Shown piece after piece: positions 15,553 through 23,611 of a stretch of 64,000 nt of DNA. Below the pieces are notes generated by a model, which saw nothing but the letters and a program-made list of their open reading frames with translations, was not told the origin of the DNA and did no database searches. Source of the stretch: Bacteroidota bacterium. GTDB taxonomy: Bacteria > Bacteroidota > Bacteroidia > Bacteroidales > Lentimicrobiaceae. Position 1 is the stretch's first letter; the number at the start of each line of letters is the position of its first letter. Position numbers and translations under genes: made by a program. Location: contig WSXX01000022.1 of NCBI GenBank assembly GCA_009773515.1, positions 1 to 64,000 of the forward strand, in the 5' to 3' direction.

Positions 15553-17889
15553 TCAGAATCCCAAACTCATGCCAAAACTGGGCATAATCGGCAATTGATA
15601 CACTTTGTCGCCGGTAATGCGATTCACATAAAATATGTTATCGCGGTCGTAAATATTGGTCACGCTCAGGTTAAACTCAAGCATTCCTCTTTCGCCGATC
15701 CTTATTCTATGCATCATGCTTAAATCAAGTCTGTGATAATAAGGTAATCTTGCTTTGTTGTAATCCGAATAAATTATTCCGAGCTGACCATTGGAAATGT
15801 TATAGTTTGAGGCTGCACCTTGCTCAAAAGTCAGTTTCTCGTAAAATCCGCCGGTTTGAGTAAACGGGAAACCTGATCCGAGATTCCAGCGTGCATTAAA
15901 CTCCCAGTTCAGCTCTTTCCCAAAACGGTAAGAACCAACAAGATTTACGTTGTGGCGTCTGTCATAGTGAGGTACATAACTTATTACTCCGTCGTAGCGG
16001 TTTACATATGCCAGAGAATAAACAGCCCACAGATATACTTTCCTGACTTCATATTTTATGGAAACGTCAAATCCATTGGCATCGCCATTCTCGATGATAA
16101 AATCTTTGCGCAGGTAATCCGGTTTGTAGTTGGGATCGTTTGGATTGTTGTAATCTCCGTTGTCGTCAAATATCTTGTTGCGGTTGATGTTGGTGAGTTG
16201 CGAAAAATTCTTGTAATAGACCTCTACGTTGACTGTCATGTTTTTGAGAGGGTCAAATTCTGCGCCGATAATAATATGCTCCGATTTTTGGAGCTTATGG
16301 TTTACGTCTTTACCATCAAAGGTTTGCTGCAGATTGTCGGGGCCTGAAAGAAATCCATAAAACAGGTTGACAATATCACGGTCGGAGTTTGCACTGATGA
16401 GATTCTGAGAGTAAAGTCCGGCAGCCATTTTCAGGCGGAACCTATCGGTAAAATTATACTTCATAGCCAACCGGGGTTCCGGCGAGAAATTGGAGAGTGA
16501 TGCGTAATACTGTACCCTGAATCCTGGCTCAAAAAGCAGTTTGCCGCGTGTCATCTTATACTTGACAAAGCCGGCAATTTCGGTTGTGTTTTCAACCTGA
16601 GATATTTTGCGGCCTATCAGATTGGTAAAATCAAATTCGGTTTTAAAGCCCTGCATTTCAATTCCATACTTAATTTCATCTTTTCCAAGGAAATAAGTAA
16701 AGCCCATTCCAAGGTTAAATCCATTGATCGAGCTTGTTCTCTCGGGCAATGAACCCTCTTTCATTGAAATATTGTAGGATGAATAGGCAAAATTACCTTC
16801 CATAAGTACTGGATTGTTACCAGGAATAACTACCCAGTTGGTACCTCCGCCGGTTGAATTCCACTGATATGTTGCCAGGTCAGTATAGTCAACTTTGTCG
16901 TTGAAGTTAAATCCGTAAATGTTGACTTTTGATCCGTTAGAAGCATTGATTGAGACCTTTCCGTAAACATCGGTATAGTTGAATGGCAGTCCGGCAGTGT
17001 CAATGTAATTGTAAAAAATGTCTGAAGTCTCCTTAAGGTATGAGTTTTTGGCTGAGATGAGAAACGAAATGCTTCCACCGTTGTCTTTCTGCTTTTTTAT
17101 AGGGCCTTCGAGCATCAGTTTAGCACCGAAAGTGCTGGCTCCTGCTTTTCCGGCAATGTGTTTTTTGTTGCCGTCGCGGGTGGTTAAATCCATTACAGAT
17201 GAAATCCTGCCGCCATGTTCTGCATTGAAACCTCCTGTATAAATATCGGCATTGCGAAGAATATCGGTGTCAAATACCGAAAAAAGTCCGATAGAGTGAA
17301 ATGGATTGTAAATAATCATTCCATCGAGCAATACTTTATTCTGAATCGGTGATCCTCCGCGTATATATAACTGACCACCCTGATCACCGGTGAATACAAC
17401 GCCAGGCAATACCTGCAGATACTGTGCAAGGTCAGGTTGTCCTCCAATGCTGGGAATGCGGCTGATCTGTTTGGGTGTTAACTTGATAACTGAGGTACGG
17501 GTATCGTTTCTGGCTTCTTCGCGGTCGGCGGTAATCATTACCGCATCCAGGTTGAATGCTGCTTTGGTAAGGAATAAATTTTTGGTGATTACGGTGTTGC
17601 CTTTTATGGAAACAGGCAACTGAAGAGTATCAAATCCGAGGTAGGTAACCATCAAGGTATAATCTCCGTCAGGAATCCTTGAAATGGTGAAATAACCGTT
17701 TACATCGGTTGTAGATCCGTATGTAGTTTTGTAAAGGTAAACATTGGTAAAAATAATGGGTTCGCCCGATTCTTTTTCGTAAACAAAGCCTCTGATGGTG
17801 CCATTCTGAGCCGAAGTTTCTACAGCTTGCAGGATAAATCCTGTGAGTGCAATTGCAGCGATTACAACTGCTTTAAAGATTTTACGCAT
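15553..17889 (-). CDS. TonB-dependent outer-membrane receptor with carboxypeptidase-regulatory-like N-terminus
   Basis: About 778 residues from ATG 17889; the longer frame from 17961 is rejected because a clear signal peptide (MRKIFKAVVIAAIALTGFILQ) starts at this ATG. After it comes a beta-sandwich domain (GTIRGFVYEKESGEPIIFTNVYLYKT, about residues 30-105), then the plug domain (QISRIPSIGGQPDLAQYLQVLPGV; later YIRGGSPIQNKVLLDGMIIYNP), then a large barrel ending in LPIMPSFGMSLGF, the typical aromatic outer-membrane terminus. No SusD partner is adjacent, so this is not an obvious polysaccharide locus; the substrate is unknown. No riboswitch is evident upstream. Confidence 0.9.
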   Translation of the reverse strand: MRKIFKAVVIAAIALTGFILQAVETSAQNGTIRGFVYEKESGEPIIFTNVYLYKTTYGSTTDVNGYFTISRIPDGDYTLMVTYLGFDTLQLPVSIKGNTVITKNLFLTKAAFNLDAVMITADREEARNDTRTSVIKLTPKQISRIPSIGGQPDLAQYLQVLPGVVFTGDQGGQLYIRGGSPIQNKVLLDGMIIYNPFHSIGLFSVFDTDILRNADIYTGGFNAEHGGRISSVMDLTTRDGNKKHIAGKAGASTFGAKLMLEGPIKKQKDNGGSISFLISAKNSYLKETSDIFYNYIDTAGLPFNYTDVYGKVSINASNGSKVNIYGFNFNDKVDYTDLATYQWNSTGGGTNWVVIPGNNPVLMEGNFAYSSYNISMKEGSLPERTSSINGFNLGMGFTYFLGKDEIKYGIEMQGFKTEFDFTNLIGRKISQVENTTEIAGFVKYKMTRGKLLFEPGFRVQYYASLSNFSPEPRLAMKYNFTDRFRLKMAAGLYSQNLISANSDRDIVNLFYGFLSGPDNLQQTFDGKDVNHKLQKSEHIIIGAEFDPLKNMTVNVEVYYKNFSQLTNINRNKIFDDNGDYNNPNDPNYKPDYLRKDFIIENGDANGFDVSIKYEVRKVYLWAVYSLAYVNRYDGVISYVPHYDRRHNVNLVGSYRFGKELNWEFNARWNLGSGFPFTQTGGFYEKLTFEQGAASNYNISNGQLGIIYSDYNKARLPYYHRLDLSMMHRIRIGERGMLEFNLSVTNIYDRDNIFYVNRITGDKVYQLPIMPSFGMSLGF

Positions 17890-18049
17890 ATTGCAGGAAA
17901 TGAGTAATTTGAGTTTGTCAGTTTTATACATGCAGATAAATGAAGAAATACTTCTGTTCAAAACCGCTTATGCAAAATTAGTTTTTTTATGCTTTCATCT
18001 TTATAATTCACTGCAATTATCGAAAAACGCTGAAGTTTTTCATAAATAG

Positions 18050-18541
18050 CTAGTTTAAAGCTTTGGATTTGGTCATCAAAACAAGTTCATCCGGATCAAT
18101 TTCAGGCAGAAACCTTGCTGCATGTTTTTCATCCGGAATGTCGCATGTGGGTTTTTTACCAAATATGGTGTATCTGTTTTTTGCAATTATCCTGTAAAGA
18201 AATTCTCTGAAATCCAATGGGATGACCCGCAGGAATCGGGCTGATTTCCAGAAGCTGCCAATCCTGATCAGGATCATTATAATTGCTTCTGTTCCGCTGT
18301 AAAGCTTTTGATTTTCAATGTAAAGGATGCTTTCCGGCTGACTGCTTTTCTGTTTTTTCAGATCTTGATGATCTGAAGCTAAAGTTTGTTTGATGCTGGT
18401 AAACTGAAGTACTTTCCTTTTGTCAATCCTCAGAAGAAATTTAACAGCATTGCTGCATAAAACACAAAGTCCATCATAAATCACAAGGCCGGAGTCTGTC
18501 GGATAATGAGTTTTTGGGATTATTTGAGAATTTTCAGGCAT
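18050..18541 (-). CDS. DCC family thiol-disulfide oxidoreductase-like protein (DUF393)
   Basis: A 163-residue protein with the family signature near residue 22: YDGLCVLCSNAVKFLL, containing the D-x-x-C-x-x-C arrangement of DCC proteins. The C-terminal part (RFLRVIPLDFREFLYRIIAKNRYTIFGKK) also matches. The CxxC suggests a redox role, but no substrate is known for the family. A hexanucleotide tandem repeat begins only a few bases upstream of the ATG, displacing any normal leader, so its promoter or ribosome-binding region may be length-variable. Confidence 0.85.
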   Translation of the reverse strand: MPENSQIIPKTHYPTDSGLVIYDGLCVLCSNAVKFLLRIDKRKVLQFTSIKQTLASDHQDLKKQKSSQPESILYIENQKLYSGTEAIIMILIRIGSFWKSARFLRVIPLDFREFLYRIIAKNRYTIFGKKPTCDIPDEKHAARFLPEIDPDELVLMTKSKALN

Positions 18542-18544
18542 TAT

Positions 18545-18586
18545 TGAGGTTGAGGTTGAGGTTGAGGTTAAGGTTGAGGTTGAGGA
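18545..18586. repeat. Seven-unit TGAGGT tandem repeat
   Basis: Seven consecutive 6-base units, five perfect TGAGGT, one TAAGGT and one TGAGGA. It abuts the 5' end of the DCC gene (start codon at 18541-18539 on the minus strand) and could change in length by slippage. Confidence 0.9.
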
Positions 18587-18601
18587 TCAATAACGTCTAA
18601 A

Positions 18602-18706
18602 ACACTTCGACTCTCAGTGTGACATACGTATTATGTAAGAATTGATTCTATTTAATACATTAATATTCAATTAAATACGATGTCATCCTGAGCGGAGTCG
18701 AAGGAT
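18602..18706. repeat. Two constant-core hairpin repeats, stems ACACT/AGTGT and ATCCT/AGGAT
   Basis: At 18602-18620 ACACT and AGTGT flank a shortened core TCGACTCTC. At 18685-18706 ATCCT and AGGAT flank the full core GAGCGGAGTCGA. Confidence 0.7.
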
Positions 18707-18812
18707 TCCCATTTATTTTATGTGCAAATCCGGGACCAAAACAAGAAACATTAATTCTTAAGTATTGATTACATGCCTATTAACAAACAAAAAAACTTTA
18801 GCTTTGTTGGTC

Positions 18813-18844
18813 TTTGTAATTTCATAATTACTTTCTTACCTTTG
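18813..18844 (+). promoter_or_regulatory. Bacteroidota-type promoter of icd
   Basis: TTTG at 18813-18816 and TACCTTTG at 18837-18844 are separated by 20 bases, an excellent match to the TTTG / TAnnTTTG consensus. The icd ATG is 51 bases after the -7 element. Confidence 0.75.
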
Positions 18845-18895
18845 TGTTTTCAAATATTGCGTGTTAATACATAACTAACTAACTAAATACGTTAA

Positions 18896-20170
18896 ATGAG
18901 CGAGAATCTGATTTCAATTGTTGACGGGAAGCTCCACGTACCGGATCAACCTGTAATTCCATTTATTGAAGGCGATGGCACTGGTGCCGACATCTGGGCT
19001 GCATCTGTAAGAGTTTTGGATGCTGCTGTTGAGAAGGCTTATTCCGGTAAACGAAAATTATTGTGGAAAGAAGTTCTGGCGGGCGAGAAATCGTTCAACG
19101 AAACCGGAAACTGGCTTCCTGAAGAAACTTTGGAAGCTTTCAGAAAATACAAAGTAGGTATCAAAGGGCCTTTAACTACGCCGGTGGGAGGTGGCATACG
19201 TTCGTTGAATGTAGCGCTTCGCCAGCAACTTGATCTTTATGTTTGTCTGCGTCCTGTGCGCTGGTTTGATGGTGTGCCGAGTCCTGTGAAAGATCCATCG
19301 AAGGTTGATATGCACATTTTTCGCGAAAACACCGAAGATATTTATGCAGGAATCGAATTTATGAGCGGAACTCCTGAAGCCGATAAAGTACTTGCATTTT
19401 TGAAAAATGAAATGGGTGTCAACAAAATCCGTTTTCCTGAAACCAGTTCAATCGGCATTAAACCTGTTTCCAAAGAAGGCACCGAACGGCTTGTACGTGC
19501 AGCCCTGAATTATACCATTGAACGCAAACTGCCCTCGTTGACCATCGTTCATAAAGGCAACATCATGAAGTTCACCGAAGGGGCATTCAAAAAATGGGGC
19601 TACGAACTGGCGCGCCGTGAGTATGCCGACAAAACCTTCACCTGGGCTGAGTATGACGAAATTGCTGAAAAATCGGGCAAAGAAGTTGCTGATAAAGCTC
19701 AGCAAACTGCCATTGAAAGCGGTAAAATTCTGGTGAAAGATGTAATCGCTGATGCTTTTCTTCAGCAGATATTGCTTCGTCCGGCGGAGTATTCAGTTAT
19801 AGCCACTTTGAACCTTAATGGCGACTACATTTCTGATGCACTTGCTGCAATTGTCGGAGGAATCGGCATTGCCCCGGGTGCAAACATCAACTATGTTACC
19901 GGTCATGCCATTTTTGAAGCAACCCATGGAACAGCGCCAAAATATGCCGGACTTGATATGGTGAATCCTGGTTCGGTGATACTTTCGGGAGCCATGATGC
20001 TGGAATATCTGGGCTGGAACGAAGCCGCTGATCTGATCTACAGTTCCATAAGAAAAACCATCCTTTCGGGGAAAGTCACTTATGATTTTCACAGGCTTAT
20101 GGCAAATGCAACCAAACTAAAAACTTCTGAATTTGGAACTGAGATTGTAAATACAATCAAAAACTCCTGA
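18896..20170 (+). CDS. icd: NADP-dependent isocitrate dehydrogenase
   Basis: Oxidatively decarboxylates isocitrate to 2-oxoglutarate. 424 residues, the length of the bacterial homodimeric enzyme. Substrate phosphate and Mg sites are visible: [12 protein letters not shown] near residue 25, [18 protein letters not shown] with the isocitrate-binding Ser and Arg residues near 105, and HGTAPKYAG near 345, where the Lys-Tyr pair after HGTAP specifies NADP over NAD in this family. It has a consensus promoter and lies 38 bases before the citrate synthase gene, forming a two-gene TCA operon; aconitase is not in the window. Confidence 0.96.
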   Translation: MSENLISIVDGKLHVPDQPVIPFIEGDGTGADIWAASVRVLDAAVEKAYSGKRKLLWKEVLAGEKSFNETGNWLPEETLEAFRKYKVGIKGPLTTPVGGGIRSLNVALRQQLDLYVCLRPVRWFDGVPSPVKDPSKVDMHIFRENTEDIYAGIEFMSGTPEADKVLAFLKNEMGVNKIRFPETSSIGIKPVSKEGTERLVRAALNYTIERKLPSLTIVHKGNIMKFTEGAFKKWGYELARREYADKTFTWAEYDEIAEKSGKEVADKAQQTAIESGKILVKDVIADAFLQQILLRPAEYSVIATLNLNGDYISDALAAIVGGIGIAPGANINYVTGHAIFEATHGTAPKYAGLDMVNPGSVILSGAMMLEYLGWNEAADLIYSSIRKTILSGKVTYDFHRLMANATKLKTSEFGTEIVNTIKNS

Positions 20171-20208
20171 CCCAATAAAGAATTTATTAACTTTTATACC
20201 TGAAGCCG

Positions 20209-21528
20209 ATGGCAAAAAGAATTAAGGACACGCTTTACGAAAAAATAATGGACTGGCGGCCCCGTACCGAAAAACTGATGAAGGAATACGGTGATGTTGT
20301 GGTTGATAAGGTTACCATTGGACAAATTATTGGTGGGATGCGGGGAATAAAATCGCTCGTGTCGGATATTTCCTATCTTGATCCTCAGGAAGGAATACGA
20401 TACAGGGGATATACTTTGCCTGAGGTTTTTGAGAAACTTCCCAAGGCAAAAGGTGGTGAAATGCCCATGGTTGAGGGTTTATATTATCTTTTGCTAACCG
20501 GAGATATGCCTACCGAAGAACAGGCTGCTGAAATGGCAGATGAGTTTAATAAAAGGCGTATTTTGCCCAGGTACATCTATGAGCTTATCGATGCAATGCC
20601 TTGTTGCAGTCACCCGATGACGGTATTCTCAACTGCAATTCTGACCATGCACCGCGAATCTTTTTTCTCGAAAAAGTATCATGGAGGAATGAGCAAACAT
20701 GATTATTGGGATCCAACTTATGAGGATTCGCTGAGTCTGCTTGCCAAGCTTCCTGAGATTGCAACTTATACATATGCAAAACTATACAGGGATGGGAAAC
20801 GCATTCAATCCAACCCCAACCTTGATTTTGGAGGCAATTTTGCCCATATGATGGGAATTGGAAAGCCTTACGACGATGTTTCAAGAATGCATTTTATTGT
20901 ACACGCTGATCATGAAGCCGGAAACGTAAGTGCACACACAGGGCATCTGGTTGCCAGTTCACTCAGCGATGTTTATCTTTCCATCTCAGCCATGGTAAAC
21001 GGACTGGCCGGACCACTTCACGGACTGGCCAATCAGGAAGTTTTGCGCTGGTTGCAGGATCTGATGGATAAGATGAACGGGAATGTTCCAACGGAAGCTG
21101 AATTGAAACAGTTTGTCTGGGATACACTGGAATCTGGTCAGGTTATTCCGGGATTTGGTCATGCTGTATTACGCAAAACCGACCCCAGATATTCCCTGCA
21201 ACGCGAATTCAGCCTGAAGAATTTGTCTGATGACCCGTTATTCAAAATCGTGAGTATGCTTTATGATATCGTGCCTCCAATTTTGCTTGAGCAGGGAAAA
21301 GCCAAAAATCCATGGCCGAATGTTGATGCTCAATCGGGCGTAATTCAATGGCATTATGGCGTTAAAGAATATGACTTTTACACTGTCCTTTTTGGAATCG
21401 GCCGTTCCATCGGAATTTGTGCTAACATTATTTGGGACCGTGCTTTGGGTTATTCGCTTGAGCGACCAAAATCACTTACCACTGAAATGCTTGAGAAGAT
21501 TGCTGAAAATAGTCACAAGACTCCATAA
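20209..21528 (+). CDS. gltA: Citrate synthase, eukaryotic/mitochondrial-like type
   Basis: Condenses acetyl-CoA with oxaloacetate. 439 residues. The sequence follows the mitochondrial-type family rather than the hexameric Gram-negative type: GMRGIKSLVSDISYLDPQEGIRYRG, then HADHEAGNVSAHTGHLVASSLSD, and GLAGPLHGLANQEVL holding the first catalytic His; the second His is in PGFGHAVLRKTDPR and the catalytic Asp in NVDAQSG. It is encoded 38 bases after icd and is followed by a terminator. Such citrate synthases occur in several Bacteroidota. Confidence 0.95.
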   Translation: MAKRIKDTLYEKIMDWRPRTEKLMKEYGDVVVDKVTIGQIIGGMRGIKSLVSDISYLDPQEGIRYRGYTLPEVFEKLPKAKGGEMPMVEGLYYLLLTGDMPTEEQAAEMADEFNKRRILPRYIYELIDAMPCCSHPMTVFSTAILTMHRESFFSKKYHGGMSKHDYWDPTYEDSLSLLAKLPEIATYTYAKLYRDGKRIQSNPNLDFGGNFAHMMGIGKPYDDVSRMHFIVHADHEAGNVSAHTGHLVASSLSDVYLSISAMVNGLAGPLHGLANQEVLRWLQDLMDKMNGNVPTEAELKQFVWDTLESGQVIPGFGHAVLRKTDPRYSLQREFSLKNLSDDPLFKIVSMLYDIVPPILLEQGKAKNPWPNVDAQSGVIQWHYGVKEYDFYTVLFGIGRSIGICANIIWDRALGYSLERPKSLTTEMLEKIAENSHKTP

Positions 21529-21552
21529 GAATAGTTTGGGCTTTTGTAATTT

Positions 21553-21580
21553 AAGGGGGGCATATAGTGCCCTCTTTTTT
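21553..21580 (+). terminator. Terminator after citrate synthase
   Basis: GGGGGGCA and TGCCCTC form a stem around TATAG, followed by a run of seven T. It lies about 25 bases after the gltA stop. Confidence 0.7.
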
Positions 21581-21687
21581 TGTGCATGAATAAATAGTTG
21601 TGTATTAAAGTGATCATCTCACCAGCATCAATCTACAGCTCAACTTTTCCACTTTCACTCCTGCCGCTCCATATCACCTCACCCCAA

Positions 21688-21853
21688 CCCTCTCCTGCCT
21701 TCGACGAAAAGCTCAGGCACCAAAGGAGAGGGAGTTAAATCCTGCTAACTTTATAAATTAGTTTCTTAAAAAGCACAAATGCCCGATGCAGTAAGATTCC
21801 AGAACCCTCTCCTTGCCTTCGACAAAAAGCTCAGGCACCAGAGGAGAGGGCAG
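21688..21853. repeat. Two long hairpins of the constant-core family (CCCTCTCCT/AGGAGAGGG)
   Basis: Copies at 21688-21732 and 21805-21850. Each has an outer stem CCCTCTCCT/AGGAGAGGG and an inner stem GCCT/AGGC enclosing TCGAC-(GAAAA or AAAAA)-GCTC, the same half-cores as the GAGCGGAGTCGA family but with an A-rich tip. The rest of this 350-base gap between gltA and the remnant shows no gene. Confidence 0.65.
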
Positions 21854-21877
21854 GGTGAGGTGCTACAAGGTGAGGTA

Positions 21878-22145
21878 TTACCTGATCAGCATCACACTCC
21901 CCCTCATCTTCACCACCTTCCACACAATATCCGAATAACTGATCACCCAGCTATAAACCCCCACCGGTGCATCCTTCCCATCCCAATCCTCTGTGGGGTT
22001 GGTTGTTTCGAAGATCAGTTGCCCCCAGCGGTTGTAGATTACCATGCTGAACTGCCGGGTCAGATCGGTGGTTGCTACCGTTCGGAAGACATTGTTCAGG
22101 CCGTCGTTGTTGATAGCTATATCCGGGGAGGGTTTAATATAGGGA
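21878..22145 (-). pseudogene. Orphan gliding-motility-type (T9SS type B) C-terminal domain remnant
   Basis: An in-frame stretch of about 88 codons without a start, ending at a TAA. Its reading INNDGLNNVF, then MVIYNRWGQLIFETTNP, then WDGKDAPVGVYSWVISYSD and a final MRGSVMLIR closely matches the last 85 residues of the 1169-residue protein encoded at 23612-27121. Only the sorting domain is preserved; nothing resembling the upstream protein body precedes it. It is probably the broken end of a duplicated or recombined T9SS cargo gene, now separated from the intact paralogue by the DUF4143-type ATPase gene. Confidence 0.75.
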
Positions 22146-22321
22146 AAAAATATTGATTTATTTGAAAACGCACAAAGCTTCTAAGTCAAAGTCTTCCCTG
22201 ATTTAGTGGTAAACTTAACCGGGTAAATGCCATTTTTCAGGTGACTGATTATCGACTGGGAAACTGAGATTCAGTGGGTTTACATTTAATGATAATTGAA
22301 TTAGGGTTGTATTTGTTCATC

Positions 22322-23503
22322 TTAATAAATACTCCCTCCCCAGATGAAGTCCCTGAAACCTGATTGTGGAGGATAGCGACCTATAAGTTTATAGTTTTTC
22401 AAATCAACCATTGCAGCTCTTGCTTCAAGGGTTTTAAGGTCTGACGCTGTACATGTTTCTTTTACCTCATAAGCTGTTTGCCTGTCAAGGATAAAATCAA
22501 TCTCTGTTCCTGATGACTTTTCAAAGAAATTCAAGTCTCCTTTTAATGAAAGTTGCCCACTTATTGCATTCTCAAACATAGCTCCGCTGCTCAAGGTACC
22601 TGTTATGTTTAATATACCGTTGTCAGTAAAATATATCTTTGCCTGTTTACTTACTTCTTTATCAATACCCGATGTAAACGGTTTTACCAATCTAATGAAA
22701 TAAGTATATTCCAGCAGGTTGATATATTCTTTCACCTTATGGCGATTCAACCCGGTGATTGAAGCAATCTTTGAATAATCAACACGACTTCCAACCCTGT
22801 TTGCCAGAAGTTTGATCAATTTGTATAAACCATCACTTGCTGAAAAATCTGATAGCAGCTTTATATCAAGTTCAATATAAGAATTCAGAATGTCCTTCAG
22901 ATAGTTGGCTTTATCTTCGGGATGTTGTGTCAATGCAACTTCCGGAAATCCTCCATATTTGACATACTGCTCATAATGGTAATTAAAATTCTGATAAAAC
23001 ACCGGATGAAAATCTAACAGTGCAGCACCATTCAATGTCCTTGTATCTACATCATTGAAAAGCAGGTATTCTTCAAAATCGAGAGGCCATAATTCAAATA
23101 TTTGTTTCCGACCTGCCAGACTTTCAGAAAAATGATTTTTTAAATAAAAAGAGCTCGAACCGGTTGCTAAGATCTTAATATCAAAAGAATCATAGAGACT
23201 CTTGATTACGCTGGTGCTATTAGGAACCAATTGTATTTCATCAAGTGCCAATACCGGGGAATTGCTCAAATCCAAACCCAGGAACTCCAGGCCCTGCTCT
23301 ATCGTTTTGTAGGAATCTTCATTAAACAATGCCCTGTTTTCTATTCTTTCAAAGTCAAGGTAAAGTTTATTCTGATGTGAAACCTGATCAAGCAGATAAT
23401 TCAGGGCTGTTGACTTCCCAACCCTCCTGAGGCCGGTGATAACAGTAATTTGCTTTTTCGACAGATGCCTGGCAAGTAGTGGAAATGCTTTTCTGATTAT
23501 CAT
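22322..23503 (-). CDS. AAA ATPase with DUF4143 C-terminus
   Basis: About 393 residues from ATG 23503 (the TTG at 23521 is rejected because a minus-strand TATATTTG promoter core lies at 23519-23526). An N-terminal AAA_14 P-loop domain shows TVITGLRRVGKSTAL, Walker B VLALDEIQLVP and sensor ATGSSSF; the C-terminal half has a winged-helix-like segment (YSKIASITGLNRHKVKEYINLLEYTYFIRLVKPF) and a nuclease-like core KSSGTEIDFILDRQTAYEVKET. These proteins are widespread and mobile, of unclear role. A second member is at 39929-41068. The gene sits between a T9SS domain remnant and the related full gene. Confidence 0.85.
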   Translation of the reverse strand: MIIRKAFPLLARHLSKKQITVITGLRRVGKSTALNYLLDQVSHQNKLYLDFERIENRALFNEDSYKTIEQGLEFLGLDLSNSPVLALDEIQLVPNSTSVIKSLYDSFDIKILATGSSSFYLKNHFSESLAGRKQIFELWPLDFEEYLLFNDVDTRTLNGAALLDFHPVFYQNFNYHYEQYVKYGGFPEVALTQHPEDKANYLKDILNSYIELDIKLLSDFSASDGLYKLIKLLANRVGSRVDYSKIASITGLNRHKVKEYINLLEYTYFIRLVKPFTSGIDKEVSKQAKIYFTDNGILNITGTLSSGAMFENAISGQLSLKGDLNFFEKSSGTEIDFILDRQTAYEVKETCTASDLKTLEARAAMVDLKNYKLIGRYPPQSGFRDFIWGGSIY

Positions 23504-23611
23504 TGGGGATAATTTGTACAAATATAATACAAAAAAGGGGATAAAGTGTATACTATTGGTACAATAATATCACATCGTGTTTTTTCTTGCACTTTGTCAC
23601 CTAATCATCAA

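Noticed and set aside
21779-22156. 125-codon plus-strand frame rich in His and Pro
   Set aside because: It is the antisense of the T9SS sorting-domain remnant; the minus-strand reading matches a known domain.
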